DNA of 64,000 bases from Clarkia xantiana subsp. parviflora. Lineage: Eukaryota; Streptophyta; Magnoliopsida; Myrtales; Onagraceae. The position numbers and the translations under genes were made by a program. Shown one piece after another: positions 1-11,378 of this stretch. The stretch spans positions 24,481,774 through 24,545,773 of the forward strand of contig JAPTYO010000001.1 in the NCBI GenBank assembly GCA_036873135.1, given 5' to 3'. The number at the start of each line of letters is the position of its first letter. Within the stretch, counting starts at the first letter, position 1. Under the pieces are notes generated by a model that saw nothing but the letters and a program-made list of their open reading frames with translations, searched no databases and was not told where the DNA came from.

Positions 1-1730
1 GCATCCCATTATATCTTTAAAAAAAACAAAAAAACAAAAAAAATCGTATTTGCAGCATGTCTCTTAGTTAGAACTCTCATTTCAAACGTACGTTCCTTAT
101 GCACGGTTTTAAAAAAACTCTTACCTAAATTTTGTTCTAAAATATATGTTTCATGCGCATTATTTAAAAAAAAAAAAAACAGGTAAGTTGTAATTCATAA
201 TAAACGCATCATTCGCACATTATTTTCAAAAAATATTTTCATGAGAAATTCAACTCCCTTTTAGCTATTAGAGCTTCTAATTTTAAAATGCATTTTGTAT
301 ACGTTATTTTCAGAAAAAACCAAAAAAACATTTTTAGCTAAGTAGTTAATCCCTTAGTTGTAGATTTTTATTTCTAAACATGTGTTTCAAATGCATTGTT
401 TTTTTTAAAAAAAAATCCTTACCTAAATTTTTATTCTAAATATGCGTCTCATGTGCATTATTTAAAAAAAAAAAAAAACTCTCAGGTAAGTTGTAATTTT
501 TGTTAATGCTTTACGTATGCATTACTTAAAAAAAACATGGTAGGAAAATTGTGATTCCTCTTTAGCTATTAGAGCTTCTAATTTCGAACGTGCATTCCAT
601 ATGCATCATTTTTAAAAAACTTTTTAACTGAATTGTTTTATTTTTAATAATGCATCCAATATGCATTAATTTTTTAAAAAAAACTTTTTAGATAAACCGT
701 AATCTCTCTTAGTTTTTAGGCTCTTTGTTTAAAAAAACATATTATCTGAATTTTTAATCAAAAAATGTGCATGTCATATGCATTATTTTCGAAAAGAACC
801 TTTCAGGTAAATTGTAATTTTCTCAGTTATAGAACTTTTATTTTTAAGCTTGCATCTTGTATTTATTTTTGTGAATCTCATATGCATCCTTTAAAAAATA
901 AAACTTTTCGCCTAATTCTTAATTTTGAGCAACCAAGATGCATTGATTTTTTCCCCCTCGTTAAAAAACAAAAAAACAAAAAAAAAAAAATCTTTTCAGA
1001 TAACTTGTAAATTATCTTGACTGTAGAACTTTCATCTCAAGTATGCATCTCATGTGCATCGCATGTGCATTGTTTTAGGAAAAATAATCTGTTGATAGAC
1101 TGTACACATTCTTAGTCGTAGAACTTTTAGTTTCAAACATGTATCCCATGTGTTGTTTTCAAAACTACTTACTAGAATGTTTTATTTCAAGCATGTGTTT
1201 CATACGCATTATTTTTTGGAAAAAACTTTTCATATAAGTTGTAAAATTCTGTTTTAGTGCATTCAATGTGCATCATTTTTTTAAAAAAAATTAGGAAAAT
1301 TTGTAATTCCTTTTTGGTTCTTAGAGTTTTTTTTTTTTTTTTTAAAAATTCAAACATGAATTGCATATGCATCATTTAAAAAAAAAAAACCTTTTTACTT
1401 GATTTTTTTTAAGCATGCATTCAATATGCATTATTTTTTTTATAAAAAAACATTTCAGGTAAATTGTGAGTTTTTTTTTTAGCTATAGAGCTTTCAAATT
1501 CACGCATGCGTCTCAATTGCATTATTTTAAAAAATCCACCTGAAATTTTCATTTCAAAATATGCATTATTCAGGTAAACTGTTGTAAGTTGTGAATTTCT
1601 TAGAATAGAATTTTAACATTCAAAAATGCATTTCATATGCGTCATTCAGGTAATATGTTGTAAGTTGTAACTTTCTTAACAGTAGAATTTTAACTTTCGA
1701 GCATGCATGAGCATTTAAAAAAAAACTCAA
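1..1730. repeat. Degenerate AT-rich tandem array (ATGCAT core)
   Basis: No coding content. A short irregular unit recurs about every 55-85 bases: a palindromic ATGCAT-type core (for example CATATGCATTATTTT) followed by an A-run, with recurring linkers such as GGTAAATTGTAATT and TTAGCTATTAGAGCTT. Cores are easy to see near 290, 440, 590, 650, 770, 1040, 1260, 1360, 1415 and 1630. Units differ in length and sequence, so the array is old. Its position upstream of three further arrays and an LTR polypurine tract fits the long 3' untranslated region of an Ogre/Tat-like element, but that link is inference. Confidence 0.6.
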
Positions 1731-2264
1731 AGTGTCATTCGTCTTTATCCAAGGTGTATTGTACTTTTTTTGGCAAGATCGTCATTTCAACATTCGCATG
1801 AGCGAGCATTTAAAAAATAGGAGTTTTGATTCTTTTTTGAGAAAACAATTTAACTGTGTAGTTGAGTGCTACTATTCGAGTTTAAACAAAGGACGATAAA
1901 ACCTTTTTGAAAAGAACTTTGTTTTGAACATTTGTCCTGCGTTCGAGCCAGATAATGCACTCAGCAAACTCAGTAAACTCCATGATGGCGCAAAACACAT
2001 TTGATCATAAATTTTAATTCCTTTTTTTTTTTTAAATAATCAAAATTATGAAATGAATGACAGTAGAGTTTTCAAAAAATCATGCATGATTTCTCATATT
2101 CTCTACACTGATTTTTCATTCACTCTTTTTAGGTACCCTTGGTTAAGGTATCATGTACACATAAGTTATGCCGGCTAAATGGGGCAACAAAAAATAACAT
2201 GCAGTCATCCAGTTGCACAAGGAACAAATTGCACACTCGAGATAACTAACGCTGAGGTGCGTTA
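1731..2264. other. Non-coding spacer
   Basis: AT-rich sequence between two repeat arrays. I see no open frame, RNA gene or terminal repeat in it. It probably belongs to the same retrotransposon 3' untranslated region as its neighbours. Confidence 0.35.
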
Positions 2265-3250
2265 AATTGTATTTAATTTTTTCCTTGAGATTTGAGTTTC
2301 CCTACTCTTTTGCAGGTCGGATGACCACTTCAACAAATTCCGCAACCGTGTGAAACGTGAGCGATTCGAAGAGTTTCTATGAAAATTTTCACCCACCATG
2401 TGTGAAATTCATACGCTTTCCAAGACGAGGTATACAACCGTTATGTGGCCAGGTTTAAACCATTCAGCGGTAACCATGGGGCATCTCTCATTGAGATCGG
2501 ACATGTCAGGAGATGCGAAAATTTCAAGAGATCATCGAGAATCTCGTGAAGATTCAATGTGCCGATTAATGTAGCTAGACTCGATCAACCGAATCCTTTT
2601 CCGAAAAAAGTTCTGAAATTTTCAATCTGCCACTAGGGACGTGTACTTTTCAGCAGGTGTACATATACAAGTTGTGGAGCAGGAGAATCAGGACATGCAG
2701 CAGGTCTAGTAGCATAGCGAGCACATTACCCACTGAAAAATCCAACTCCCAGGTAAGAGAAGTTGTGATCATTTTTATCCTCGAAATTTGAGTTTTTCCT
2801 TACTCATTGTGCAGCTTGGATAAATCATCCAAATCAAAACTCCTGAAGAGCACATCTCGTGTACGACCCTTCGCTCGCCGACCATTCTTATGCCAGCTGT
2901 CGAATTTATCCCAGATACCTCGGACGATATCTATGCCTAAGTTTACCATTTGCGGACTACTGTGCCAAACTCAACACCATCCATGTGTGTTCATTAATCA
3001 GGTCATTCGTCCAGCATGCGACGAGCCTAACTCGACAGGTGTTGGCCATGGGGCATCCTCAGACGAGGTCGAGCAATTGTCGGGGCATTTGAGAAGCCGA
3101 GAGAAGAAGTCATTATCTATGTAATCCATTGATCGTAGGATCCATCTAGGGCGTCGACACGACCGACGTATTTTGACCAATCAACTGAGTCATTCTCTAG
3201 AAGATGTTTTGAATTATAAATCTCCAATCTGCCACTAGGGGCATGTAAAT
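2265..3250. repeat. Two diverged copies of a roughly 0.4-0.5-kb unit
   Basis: Two blocks, about 2265-2660 and 2770-3250, share landmarks in the same order. These are TTGAGTTTYCCTACTC-type sequence, a GCAGGTCGGATGACC / GCAGCTTGGATAAATC segment, a CCATGGGGCATC segment, and a closing AATCTGCCACTAGGG followed by CATGTA-like sequence. Between landmarks the copies are strongly diverged. Small open frames in the second copy lack counterparts in the first, which argues against coding. Confidence 0.55.
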
Positions 3251-3429
3251 AATTGTTGTTAATTATTTACGGTAAATTTTCTTTAAAAAAAAAAGAGAGA
3301 GAGGAAAAAGTTCCCGCTAGGTTGAAAACCTGTAAAGGCGACCTAGGCAAAAGTAAGGGAGAGGGGCATGATCGAAAACCCACAGGGGCAGTCATGGCAA
3401 AAGGTGAGATGAAAAAAAAAAAGCAAAAA

Positions 3430-5480
3430 AAAAAAAAAAAAATCATTAGGGTCACAGCCGCCCTTTAATTGGCTACCGAGAAAAATAAAGAGAGCATTCA
3501 AGTCTTGTGAGAACAGTGGAGAAATAAAAGGGTCATAGTTGTCCCTAAATCAACTACAAATAAGAAATGTCACAGTTGTCCCTAAAATGACTACAAAGAA
3601 AGGGTCACAGCCACCCTCCAAACGGCTACAAATAAAATAGTATTCTCGTGAATCTTGTGAGGCCGGGAAATTATTTAAAAGGGCCACAGCCACCCATCAA
3701 ACAGCTACAGATATAGAGTACTCTCGCAACATCGAAGACGGGAAATAAGTGAAAGGGCCACAACTACCCTTCAAATGGCTACAGTCTGTGGTGAGCATGG
3801 TCTGGTCCTGGTCTAGGACCACCCAGGACCATGTAAGACCATTTGAAAATGGTCCTTCTCTAAATGGTTCAGGACCATACCAGGACCATTTGGACCATTT
3901 AAAATGGTCTTGGTCTTTTTTGGTCCTGGTTTTGGTCCAGGCCATTAGGACCATTTAGGACCATTTAGGACCATTTTTTATGTTTTCTAATTTAATTTAT
4001 ATTTTTAAAATTTGTCCAATATTATTTTTTTAATAGTCATAAATTGAAAATGCGCTTTTATAATTATATATAATAGTGGAGTAGAGAAATTGAGAACTTA
4101 TTATAATTACTCCAATTATTGTATAAACACAAGGCGTTTCACAAGCATTGGATTCCAAATGACCATGCAAATGCTTTTTTATATATATAATAGATAATTA
4201 AATTATTGTGAGTAATTTTTTTACAAACTAATTATTTTTACTAAAACTAACATTTAGCATGAATAACAAAAGTAAAAAATAGTACATAATTTAAAATAAA
4301 ATCGAAGTACAAACTGCTCAACGTCATTAGCCCATTCCTCCTTAAAATTCTTTATCGCCATTATAATTCATCCGTAATAAAATGAAAAAGAAAGAAGTAA
4401 TTTGTAGTACGAGATCTCGTAAATTATGCAAATTATGATCTAGTGTTGGACTCCACAATCTGTAGACCGACCTTCTCATAAACAAATTTTAAATTACTCA
4501 TTACCAAAAAAAAAATATAATTATTATTTCCTGATTTTTTTTTTAATAATATAATGGTCCTAAATGGTCTCAAAATGGTCTTAATGGTCTTTTCGGTCTT
4601 GGACCGAAATTAAGACCAGGACCAAATAAGACCAAAAAGGGAGGACCAATGGTCTTGGTCCAAAATGGACTTTGTCTTATGGACTCGGTCTTGGTCGCGG
4701 TCTTGGTGGACCATTGCTCACCCCTAGCTACAGATAAAGAGCGCTCCCGCAACATAAAAAACAGAGAATAAATGAAAGGGCCACAGCCACCCTCCAAACG
4801 GCTAAAGATAAAAGAGTGACCCCGCGAATCCTGTGAGGTGGGAAAATAAAAAGGTCCACAGTCGTCCCTAAAACGACTACAAAATAAAGGGCCACAGCCA
4901 CCCTCCAAACGGCTACAGATAAAAGAGTGACCCCGCGAATCTTGTGAGGGCGGGAAAATAAAAAAGGGCCACAGTCGTCCCTAAAACGACTACAAAATAA
5001 AGGGCCACAACCACCCTTCAAACGACTACATATATAGAGCATTCTCGCAACATTGAAGGCGGGAAATGAGTGAAAGGGCCACAGCCACCCCTAAAATAGC
5101 TACCTACAAAGAGTGTTCCTCGAATCCTGAAAGGATGGGAGATTGTTGAAAGGTCTATAGCCACCCTCAAAATGGCTACATATAAAGAGTATTCTCGTGA
5201 ATCTTGTGAGGCCAGGAAATCATTTGAAAGGGCCACAACCACCCTTAAAACGGCTACAAATCGAAAGAGCGCTCCCGGAACTTCGACGATGGAAATAAAT
5301 AAAAGGGCCACAGCCACCCTCCAAATTGCTACAAATCAAAAGAGCTCTCACGACATTGAAGACGGTGAGGAAAGGGTCACAGCCACCCTCCAAATAGCTA
5401 CAAATACTCTCGCATCGAGACGGGAAATAAAGTACGGGTCACAGCCACCGTTTAATCGGCTACAAAAAAAAAAAAGAGTG
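3430..5480. repeat. About 70-bp tandem array with a conserved small hairpin
   Basis: Units read roughly GGGCCACAGCCACCCT, CCAAACGGCTACAAATAAA, then GAGTGCTCTCGCGAAT and a CTTGTGAGG..GGGAAAT tail. A second tail type is ACATTGAAGACGGGAAAT. The array is split by the MITE at 3785-4725. Within each unit the AGCC of CACAGCC can pair with GGCT of CGGCTAC across about 11 bases. Units with AGTCGT carry ACGACT and a unit with AGTTG carries CAACT, so paired positions seem to change together. Flanking blocks 3295-3420 and 5475-5600 (TCCCGCTAGGTTGAAAAC, then CCTAGGCAAA) are also related to each other. Confidence 0.75.
3785..4725. mobile_element. Non-autonomous hAT-type MITE (941 bp)
   Basis: The left end reads TCTGTGGTGAGCATGGTC. 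The reverse complement of the right end reads AGGGGTGAGCAATGGTCC, so the ends form an imperfect terminal inverted repeat of the hAT style. Flanks are GGCTACAG (3777-3784) and AGCTACAG (4726-4733), an 8-bp target duplication with one mismatch, as expected for hAT. Both subterminal regions are packed with GGACCATTT / AATGGTCC motifs in direct and inverted order, typical of transposase-binding subterminal repeats. The middle is AT-rich with no coding region. The host array contains GGCTACAG naturally, so the duplication alone is weak proof; the end structure carries the call. Confidence 0.8.
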
Positions 5481-5694
5481 CTTCCGTTAGGTTGAAAACT
5501 CGAAAGGGCAGCCTAGGCAAAATTAGGAAATGAAGGGCACGATAGTATATTCAGAAATTGCAATCGTGACCAAAGGAGAGAATATGAGAGATTAAAAAAA
5601 AAAAAAAAAAGATCCCGCTAAGTTATCGCGTCATGCGCAGTTTAGGCTAAAATTAGGGACATGCATTCAAGTTGTCAAGCCACTCGAGGCCCTT
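5481..5694. other. A-rich spacer between two arrays
   Basis: Begins with a block related to 3295-3420 and continues with a long A-run (about 5594-5611) and a second TCCCGCTAAGTT copy. No gene seen. Confidence 0.4.
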
Positions 5695-6725
5695 ATCCAA
5701 CGGACACCACTAAATGCTCTCCTCCGACATATGTCACTATAGGCTCTTCTCCAACGAACGCCCCTAGGGGCTCTTTTCAAAATACCCGCCACTAGAGGCT
5801 TTTCCTTGTCGCACGCCACTGGAGGCATCACTGATCGAGATTTTACTTTATTGCACGCCACTGGAGGCTTTACTTTTCCGTATGCCACTGGAGACTCTAC
5901 TTTCTGCATTGCCAACGGAGGCACCGCCGACAGGAGCACCACCGACCGAGGCTTTACTTTCTGCATCGCCACTGGAGGCCTTACTTTATGCATCGCCACT
6001 GGAGGCTTTACTTTCTACATCGCCAACGGAAGCACCGCCAACCGAGGCTTTACTTTCCTGCACGCCACTGGAGGTTTTACTTTCCCGCACTCCACTGGAG
6101 GCTTTAATTTTCTGCACGCCACAGGAGGCTTTACTTTCCCGCACGCCACTGGAGGCTTTACTTTTCTGCATGCCACTGGAGGCTTTACTTTCCTGCACGC
6201 CACTGGAGGCTTTACTTTTCTGCACGCAATTGGAGGCTTTACTTTCCGCACCGCCACTGGAGGCTTTTCCTTGTCGCACGCCACTGGAGGCATCGTCGAT
6301 CGAGGTTTTTACTTTACTGCACGCCACTGGAGGCTTTTCCTTGTCGCACGCCACTGGAGGCATCGTCGATCGAGGTTTTTACTTTTCTGCACGCCACTGG
6401 AGGCCCTACATTTCTGCATCTCCAACGAAGGCACCGCCAACAGGGGCACCGCCAACCGAGGCTTTACTTTCTGCACCGCCAACAGGGGCACCGCCGACCG
6501 ATGCTTTACTTTTCCGCATGCCATTGGAGGTTTACTTTCTGCACCGCCAACGGAGGCACCGCCAATAAGGGGCACAGCTGACCGAGGCTTTACCTTTCCG
6601 CACGCCACTGGAGGCTTTACTTTCTGCACCGCCAACGGAGGCACCGCCAACAGGGGCACCGCCGACCGGGGAATTACTTCTCCACACTAGTAATGGAGGC
6701 ACCGCCAACAGGTGTCCCGCCGACA
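5695..6725. repeat. 27-bp minisatellite and variants
   Basis: The core unit is GGAGGCTTTACTTTC followed by CTGCACGCCACT (27 bases). It is cleanest between 6060 and 6260. Variant units with CACCGCCAACGGAGGCACC and GACCGAGGC are interspersed on both sides. Because 27 is a multiple of three, frames stay open on both strands and give long repetitive translations, up to 294 codons. These have no start context or family resemblance and are not genes. Confidence 0.85.
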
Positions 6726-6886
6726 GAAGTTTTATCGTTTTTGCACTAGAATAAGCGTATGAGCCACCTTGAAGACTTCGAAGAATTATAAGAGAATATA
6801 CTTTCTGGTCAAAATCAGTGTTTCTTCGTCTTTGGACAAACCCCTTCGAACACGTTCTACGGGAGTCCGTCCAAAGAGGGGAAAAT
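6726..6886 (+). promoter_or_regulatory. End of retroelement 3' UTR with polypurine tract
   Basis: The tract AAAGAGGGGAAAAT at 6873-6886 immediately precedes an LTR start TGTAAACACTCG. This is the expected place for the plus-strand primer of an LTR retrotransposon. Plant Ogre/Tat elements commonly have a G-rich tract of this kind next to a TGTA-type LTR start; that comparison is from general knowledge of the group. Confidence 0.6.
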
Positions 6887-7250
6887 TGTAAACACTCGAT
6901 TTTGACCCGGACATAACGACGTTACACATGATACGACAAATTTCGGACGCGTCAAGCCATAAAGTCTCCAAAAATGCTTAAGGGCACATTAGGGAAATTA
7001 TTATAAAATATATTTTAAATTATTTCAAATATATTTAATATTTTCGGAATATTTAAAAATATATATATAATAATTAGTTTTTTTATTTTTAGAAAATTAT
7101 CTGTAAGATATTTATCTCCGGATATTATTTTTTATTCAAAAAAATTAATTATCTGTAAAGATATATATCCTTAGGAATATTCTCTAGAATAATTATCTTT
7201 TAGCAATTTTATTTATTTACATTTTATTTGTAACTAGGCTAGGTTTTTAG

Positions 7251-7258
7251 TATAAATA
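7251..7258 (+). promoter_or_regulatory. TATA box of the LTR
   Basis: TATAAATA followed by GGGG, about 50 bases upstream of AATAAA and downstream of a very AT-rich U3. Good match to plant TATA promoters within LTRs. Confidence 0.6.
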
Positions 7259-7845
7259 GGGGTCAAGGGTTACATTGAAAACACACAGAAAAAACCACAA
7301 TATTATTAATAAATTATTTCTTCTCGAAATTCGCACTATTTCGTCCTGTAGTGCCCTCTGATTTTTCAGATCTCCTGCCCCTTTCAAAGCAGCCAGTTAC
7401 TGGTGACCGGCTCCCCACCCTCCAGGCTGCCGCCACGGCCTCGCGCCGCCCCCGCCGCTCCCGCCGTGTCACACACTGACCGTTCGTCGCCGTACCACCC
7501 TGCTGCTACGTCGGTCCGCCTGATTTCCGAAAGACACGCATCTGCTACGACCGTGCCGGAGTTTCCAGGTCCGTCGCCGACCGTCGTCAGTCGCCCGTGT
7601 TGCCACCGCTCCTTCTGTCGACCCCGCCGGAGTGTCTGCTGCAGCTGTCACACGCTGCAGCGACCTTCACAACAACATCAACCCTTGCTGAGAAGGCTGT
7701 AGGACGCGGTCGTGACAAACACCAGCCTGCAGCCCCGGTCACCGGACCAGCCAACCCCGGAGTTCCCCCGACGTCCACACAACCACCAGCGCCGCCCTTA
7801 CACCACATACTCGACCCACCGGAGATCGATCTTCGATCACCGCCC

Positions 7846-7848
<3 letters not shown>

Positions 7849-7931
<83 letters not shown>
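7849..7931. repeat. (CT)n microsatellite
   Basis: About 40 CT dinucleotides with a single CG interruption near 7912. It is read as Leu-Ser or Glu-Arg runs in spurious frames. Confidence 0.95.
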
Positions 7932-8164
7932 TCCGTTCGCCACAGCCAACTCGTCACCACCTCGCCGCAATCCCGACCACCGCAGCCCGTCCGTGACCGC
8001 GCCACAGCCCCAGCTGGACTATGCCTCCTGTAGCTCGTTCCGCCGTGGTCTATCTTCGCATCGGCCCTGCTGTTGGTCTCGCCGTTCGCCGGCGATCGCC
8101 CTGCTCAGCCTTGCCCCATCGTTGCGCCGCCCCAGCCACCACCATCCGCTGGCTGTCGCTGCCT

Positions 8165-8361
8165 CCCACTAGATTTACTATGAAAATGTCCCCATCTTCA
8201 TTTACCATTTCATTCACTTGCATTGCTGCCTCAAATCTCCCACTCGAAGTAAGTGGGACCTAACCATCATCGTTATCCTGCTCCAATTCGATCAAGACTT
8301 CGTCTATTTTCATTTCACAAAGCGTTGGAAATTCGTCCTCAAGGAATGTAACGTCTCATGT
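8165..8361 (-). pseudogene. Copia integrase C-terminus/linker fragment
   Basis: Reading the minus strand from 8361 gives VTFLEDEFPTLCEMKIDEVL and, after a stop, further residues of the polar linker between integrase and reverse transcriptase. The FLEDEF stretch resembles the end of Copia integrases. The same segment occurs at 20056-20255 in element B. The TRIM separates it from the rest of the integrase region to the right. Confidence 0.5.
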
Positions 8362-8561
8362 TATTCAAGATAGTTTTGAGAGGAGGGTTGAACCATATAC
8401 AATAATACACATGAATGATATAATTGATTCAATCAACTATTACATGCTAAAGAGACTACTATATATAGGAGTGTTATCCTAACTAACCAAGTCAATCTAA
8501 GGTACCACAAGTATGAGTACCTATCTATACAAGTATGTATATGCAAGTATGTACATCTATA
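8362..8561 (-). repeat. TRIM LTR (3' LTR)
   Basis: Plus-strand ends are TATTCAAGATAG and ATCTATA. Nearly identical to 10092-10287, with small length differences in the TATGTA-rich right part. Confidence 0.9.
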
Positions 8562-9569
8562 TTCCCCCACATTTTCCTACTTCTTCCCTTTTATGGAAGA
8601 CAAGGAAAATTTGAGAAGAAAACATGACGATGAAGAAAAACCAAGGTACATTTAAACCCGGTCAAAATTAACCAAGGTACATTTAAACCCGGTCTTCACA
8701 AAATGGACCCTCGAAAATCCAATTTCGGAAAAATGGCCCGAAATTTGAAACTGCTTCAAAACAGCCCCAAAAATCACAAAATTCTTCAAAATCAGCCCTA
8801 AAGGGCGAAGGCACGTGCCCAGCACATGCGGGTGCACCGGGGTGCACAGAAGAGACCAACGGCTGACTGAGAAACCCGGTGTACGAAGGGAGCATGGCAC
8901 AGAGGCCAGAGATCGCAACTTCGAACCCCGCCAGACGCACAAATTTTTATCAAATCTTCAACAGATGTTGCCCAGGTATTCATCAACAAGTTTCCAGAAA
9001 TTCACCACATCTCAGGCATAACAGCTCCAATTTGACGCGAAATTACCACAACTATCCTCATTTCAACACGAAACAAATCTCTGCTTTGATTGTGCACTAA
9101 TCCTGGAGCAAAATTAATCCAAAGAACTCCATCGAACAAGAGATTGCTGATTCAAAGTCTGTTGTATAACAACGAACAAGATAGCATAAAGCCAAATCAA
9201 GTCAATCCTACAGCTTGTATCGATAAATTGGAGCTTCGAATCCATCTGGAACCACATGGCGCAGAAAAATTAATCCAAAATGCAGCATATAATCGATAAT
9301 CCAGGTCGAATTTGAAGCAATTGTCAGTTAATAACACAGCAGCGCCAAGAACAGAGCAGAATGGACCAAAACGAATCAAATTGAGCAAATACACAGCCAA
9401 TATCACCAAATTGGAGCTCATAATCAATCAGAGAGTCCAATGTGAGGAAAAATCGACCCAAATCTCAGCATATAATCGAGCATCCAGCTCGAATTAGAAG
9501 TTCAAACTTCAACCAGGAAAAATGCGCGATAACTGAGTTTGAAATCGTAACTACCTCCACAGAAGCTTC

Positions 9570-9622
9570 GCAATGATGCACAGACCTCCACAGAAGCTTC
9601 GCAATGATGCACAGAGAGCATA
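9570..9622. repeat. Short tandem duplication inside the TRIM
   Basis: The segment CAGAAGCTTCGCAATGATGC with its ACCTCCA prefix occurs twice in tandem, a local duplication of about 38 bases within the non-coding interior. Confidence 0.7.
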
Positions 9623-10091
9623 TGAAATGCGGAAACCTCGAAATGAAGCCTTGATTTAGAGAATTGAAGCTTATCCAGAATAGAATAGAGCTTCAACAGA
9701 AAGAAGCCGCGGAAACAGAGCAAGGATGATCCAAATATTGAGAACGAAGAGATGATGAATCCAGCAAAAATGATCGATATCAGAATCGAGAATCAAATCC
9801 AGATCTCAGGATCGATCGTGAATCGATGAGCTGATCTCAAACCAATGGAGCATTAAACAACGCAACAACAATATGCAGAGAAGATGCTGAAAAACAAACT
9901 TGCTGATTCAAATTGCTGATGAGCTGAAGATATGAATCACGATCCAAGCAATGATGAACAGCAGAACAGATCCACAAAACGTCAATGACGACTCCACATT
10001 GACGAAACAATAGCTTGATCTTCAAGAAATCCAATGAATCTTTTCTTAATCCTCAAGAAACCATAACCGAATAACCAAAGCTCTGATACCA

Positions 10092-10287
10092 TATTCAAGA
10101 TAGTTTCGAGAGGAGGATTGAACCATAGGCAATAATACACATGAATGATATAATTGATTCAACCAACTATAACATGCTAAGGAGACTACTATATATAACA
10201 GTGTAATCCTAACTAACCAAGTCAACCTAAGGTACCATGTATCTATACAAGTATGAGTACCTATCTATACAAGTTTGTACATCTATA
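10092..10287 (-). repeat. TRIM LTR (5' LTR)
   Basis: Starts TATTCAAGATAG immediately after the tRNA-Met primer complement and ends ATCTATA before the CATGT duplication. Confidence 0.9.
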
Positions 10288-11378
10288 CATGTTCGACCAC
10301 GGCACCATTGTCACAAGCTAATTTAAACATGTATCCTCTAGGAGTAGTTATCATACTCTCGGTTCAAATACTAGTTTTATGCGCATATTAATGTCGCATG
10401 ATGATAAGATTTAACTCGTTATCATTCCATTTTAGCTTTTATGGCGTCGTGTTTGACTGATTTTGTTGTAACATAGTTTTACATTGATGTGATTCAACTG
10501 CTATTCATCCCTTAGGGAACGTCGGTTGTTCAACTCTAACATTATGTTTTCAAACTATGCCAGTTAAAGTGTGTTATCGATATGAATGTCTTGCCAAACT
10601 TCTCGTTCTAGGCATTTAGTGGGAGAGTCATTTCACCGACATCATCCTTTTCATTGGCTAATTCATCTCAAAGACTTATCCATCTCTGAACTGTGCATTG
10701 GGCTTTCGCCTAATGCGTCAGTTGATACTTTACAAGTTCGTGGTAGCTTGTGGAGCATACCTCTTTTCATCGTGAAAGTATTGAATAAATTATTCCCAAA
10801 GGGAGGCAAATGAAAATTTCGACATTCATTCATTAAAAACAATTCATCATTAAATTCGTACTCTGAAAACGATGTGTTCCGTATTTCGAGGTACACGCGC
10901 CTGTGGCGCCTATTCCAGGTTCAACCCATGGTATAAATCGTTTCATTTCCGAAATTCAAATTAATTTAATCCAATCGGTTTCGCACATGTCCATCATTAC
11001 AGAATTTATCATATAATGAAGTACTAACAAGTAAGAAATATTTAAATTTTGAATTTAAAAGCAATGCATCGAACAACAATAACGCGATCAAACAGCTCAG
11101 TGAAGATGGATAATCAATACTCGGTCCAAGCATTTGTCACATGCTTAGAAAGAAACGGTTCCTATGTTTGAAGGAATTTGTTATCAATGAGTATTTTAAA
11201 ATGAAAAATAGAAAAAGTTTTGGCAAGTAAAGATAAAGACTATCATCTATTCTTTATTGTTTCGGGGCATCCTCTTTCAGGTCCGCATCGGTTTTGCTTC
11301 TCGGTTCTGTAATCAAAAAGGATAAATTGAATTACTCTTGAGTAAGAAGAATCCAAGGAGAATTTAAGACTTTCATCA

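Larger units (their letters stand above)
6887..8160 (+). mobile_element. LTR of an Ogre/Tat-like Gypsy element (3' LTR, right end unclear)
   Basis: Starts TGTAAACACTCGATTTTGAC directly after a polypurine tract. An AT-rich U3 is followed by a TATA box (7251-7258), a poly(A)-signal-like AATAAA at 7308-7313, then a GC-rich U5-like stretch containing a CT microsatellite. No matching second LTR or primer site lies in the window, so the rest of the element would extend left, through the repeat arrays, beyond position 1. The right edge is uncertain: by about 8161 the sequence has switched to a decayed Copia element. The Pro/Ser-rich open frames between 7400 and 8170 are composition artefacts. Confidence 0.55.
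8362..10287 (-). mobile_element. TRIM-like small LTR retroelement (1926 bp)
   Basis: Two direct LTRs, 8362-8561 and 10092-10287, bound an internal 1530 bp with no protease, RT or integrase. On the minus strand TGGTATCAGAGCT (10079-10091) follows the LTR directly, a primer site for initiator-Met tRNA. A purine tract (AAAATGTGGGGGAA, 8562-8575) precedes the other LTR, so the element runs right to left. Target duplication CATGT lies at 8357-8361 and 10288-10292. Elements B, C and D have the uninterrupted CATGT site near 20248, 28735 and 45158, which confirms insertion. LTR ends are TA...TA rather than TG...CA. Confidence 0.9.

Noticed and set aside
3697..3958. Small frames over the GGACCATTT repeats
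   Set aside because: They fall across the hAT MITE end and its subterminal repeats.
5806..6690. Long plus-strand frame of 294 codons and companions on both strands
   Set aside because: Pure translation of the 27-bp minisatellite; open on both strands because of unit length.
7597..8172. Possible signal-peptide protein with a Leu-Ser repeat
   Set aside because: The Leu-Ser run is the CT microsatellite; no supporting context.
7403..8263. Several Pro/Ser/Arg-rich frames of 60-190 codons on both strands
   Set aside because: GC-rich LTR-like sequence with a CT microsatellite; frames overlap on both strands and none has a family signature.
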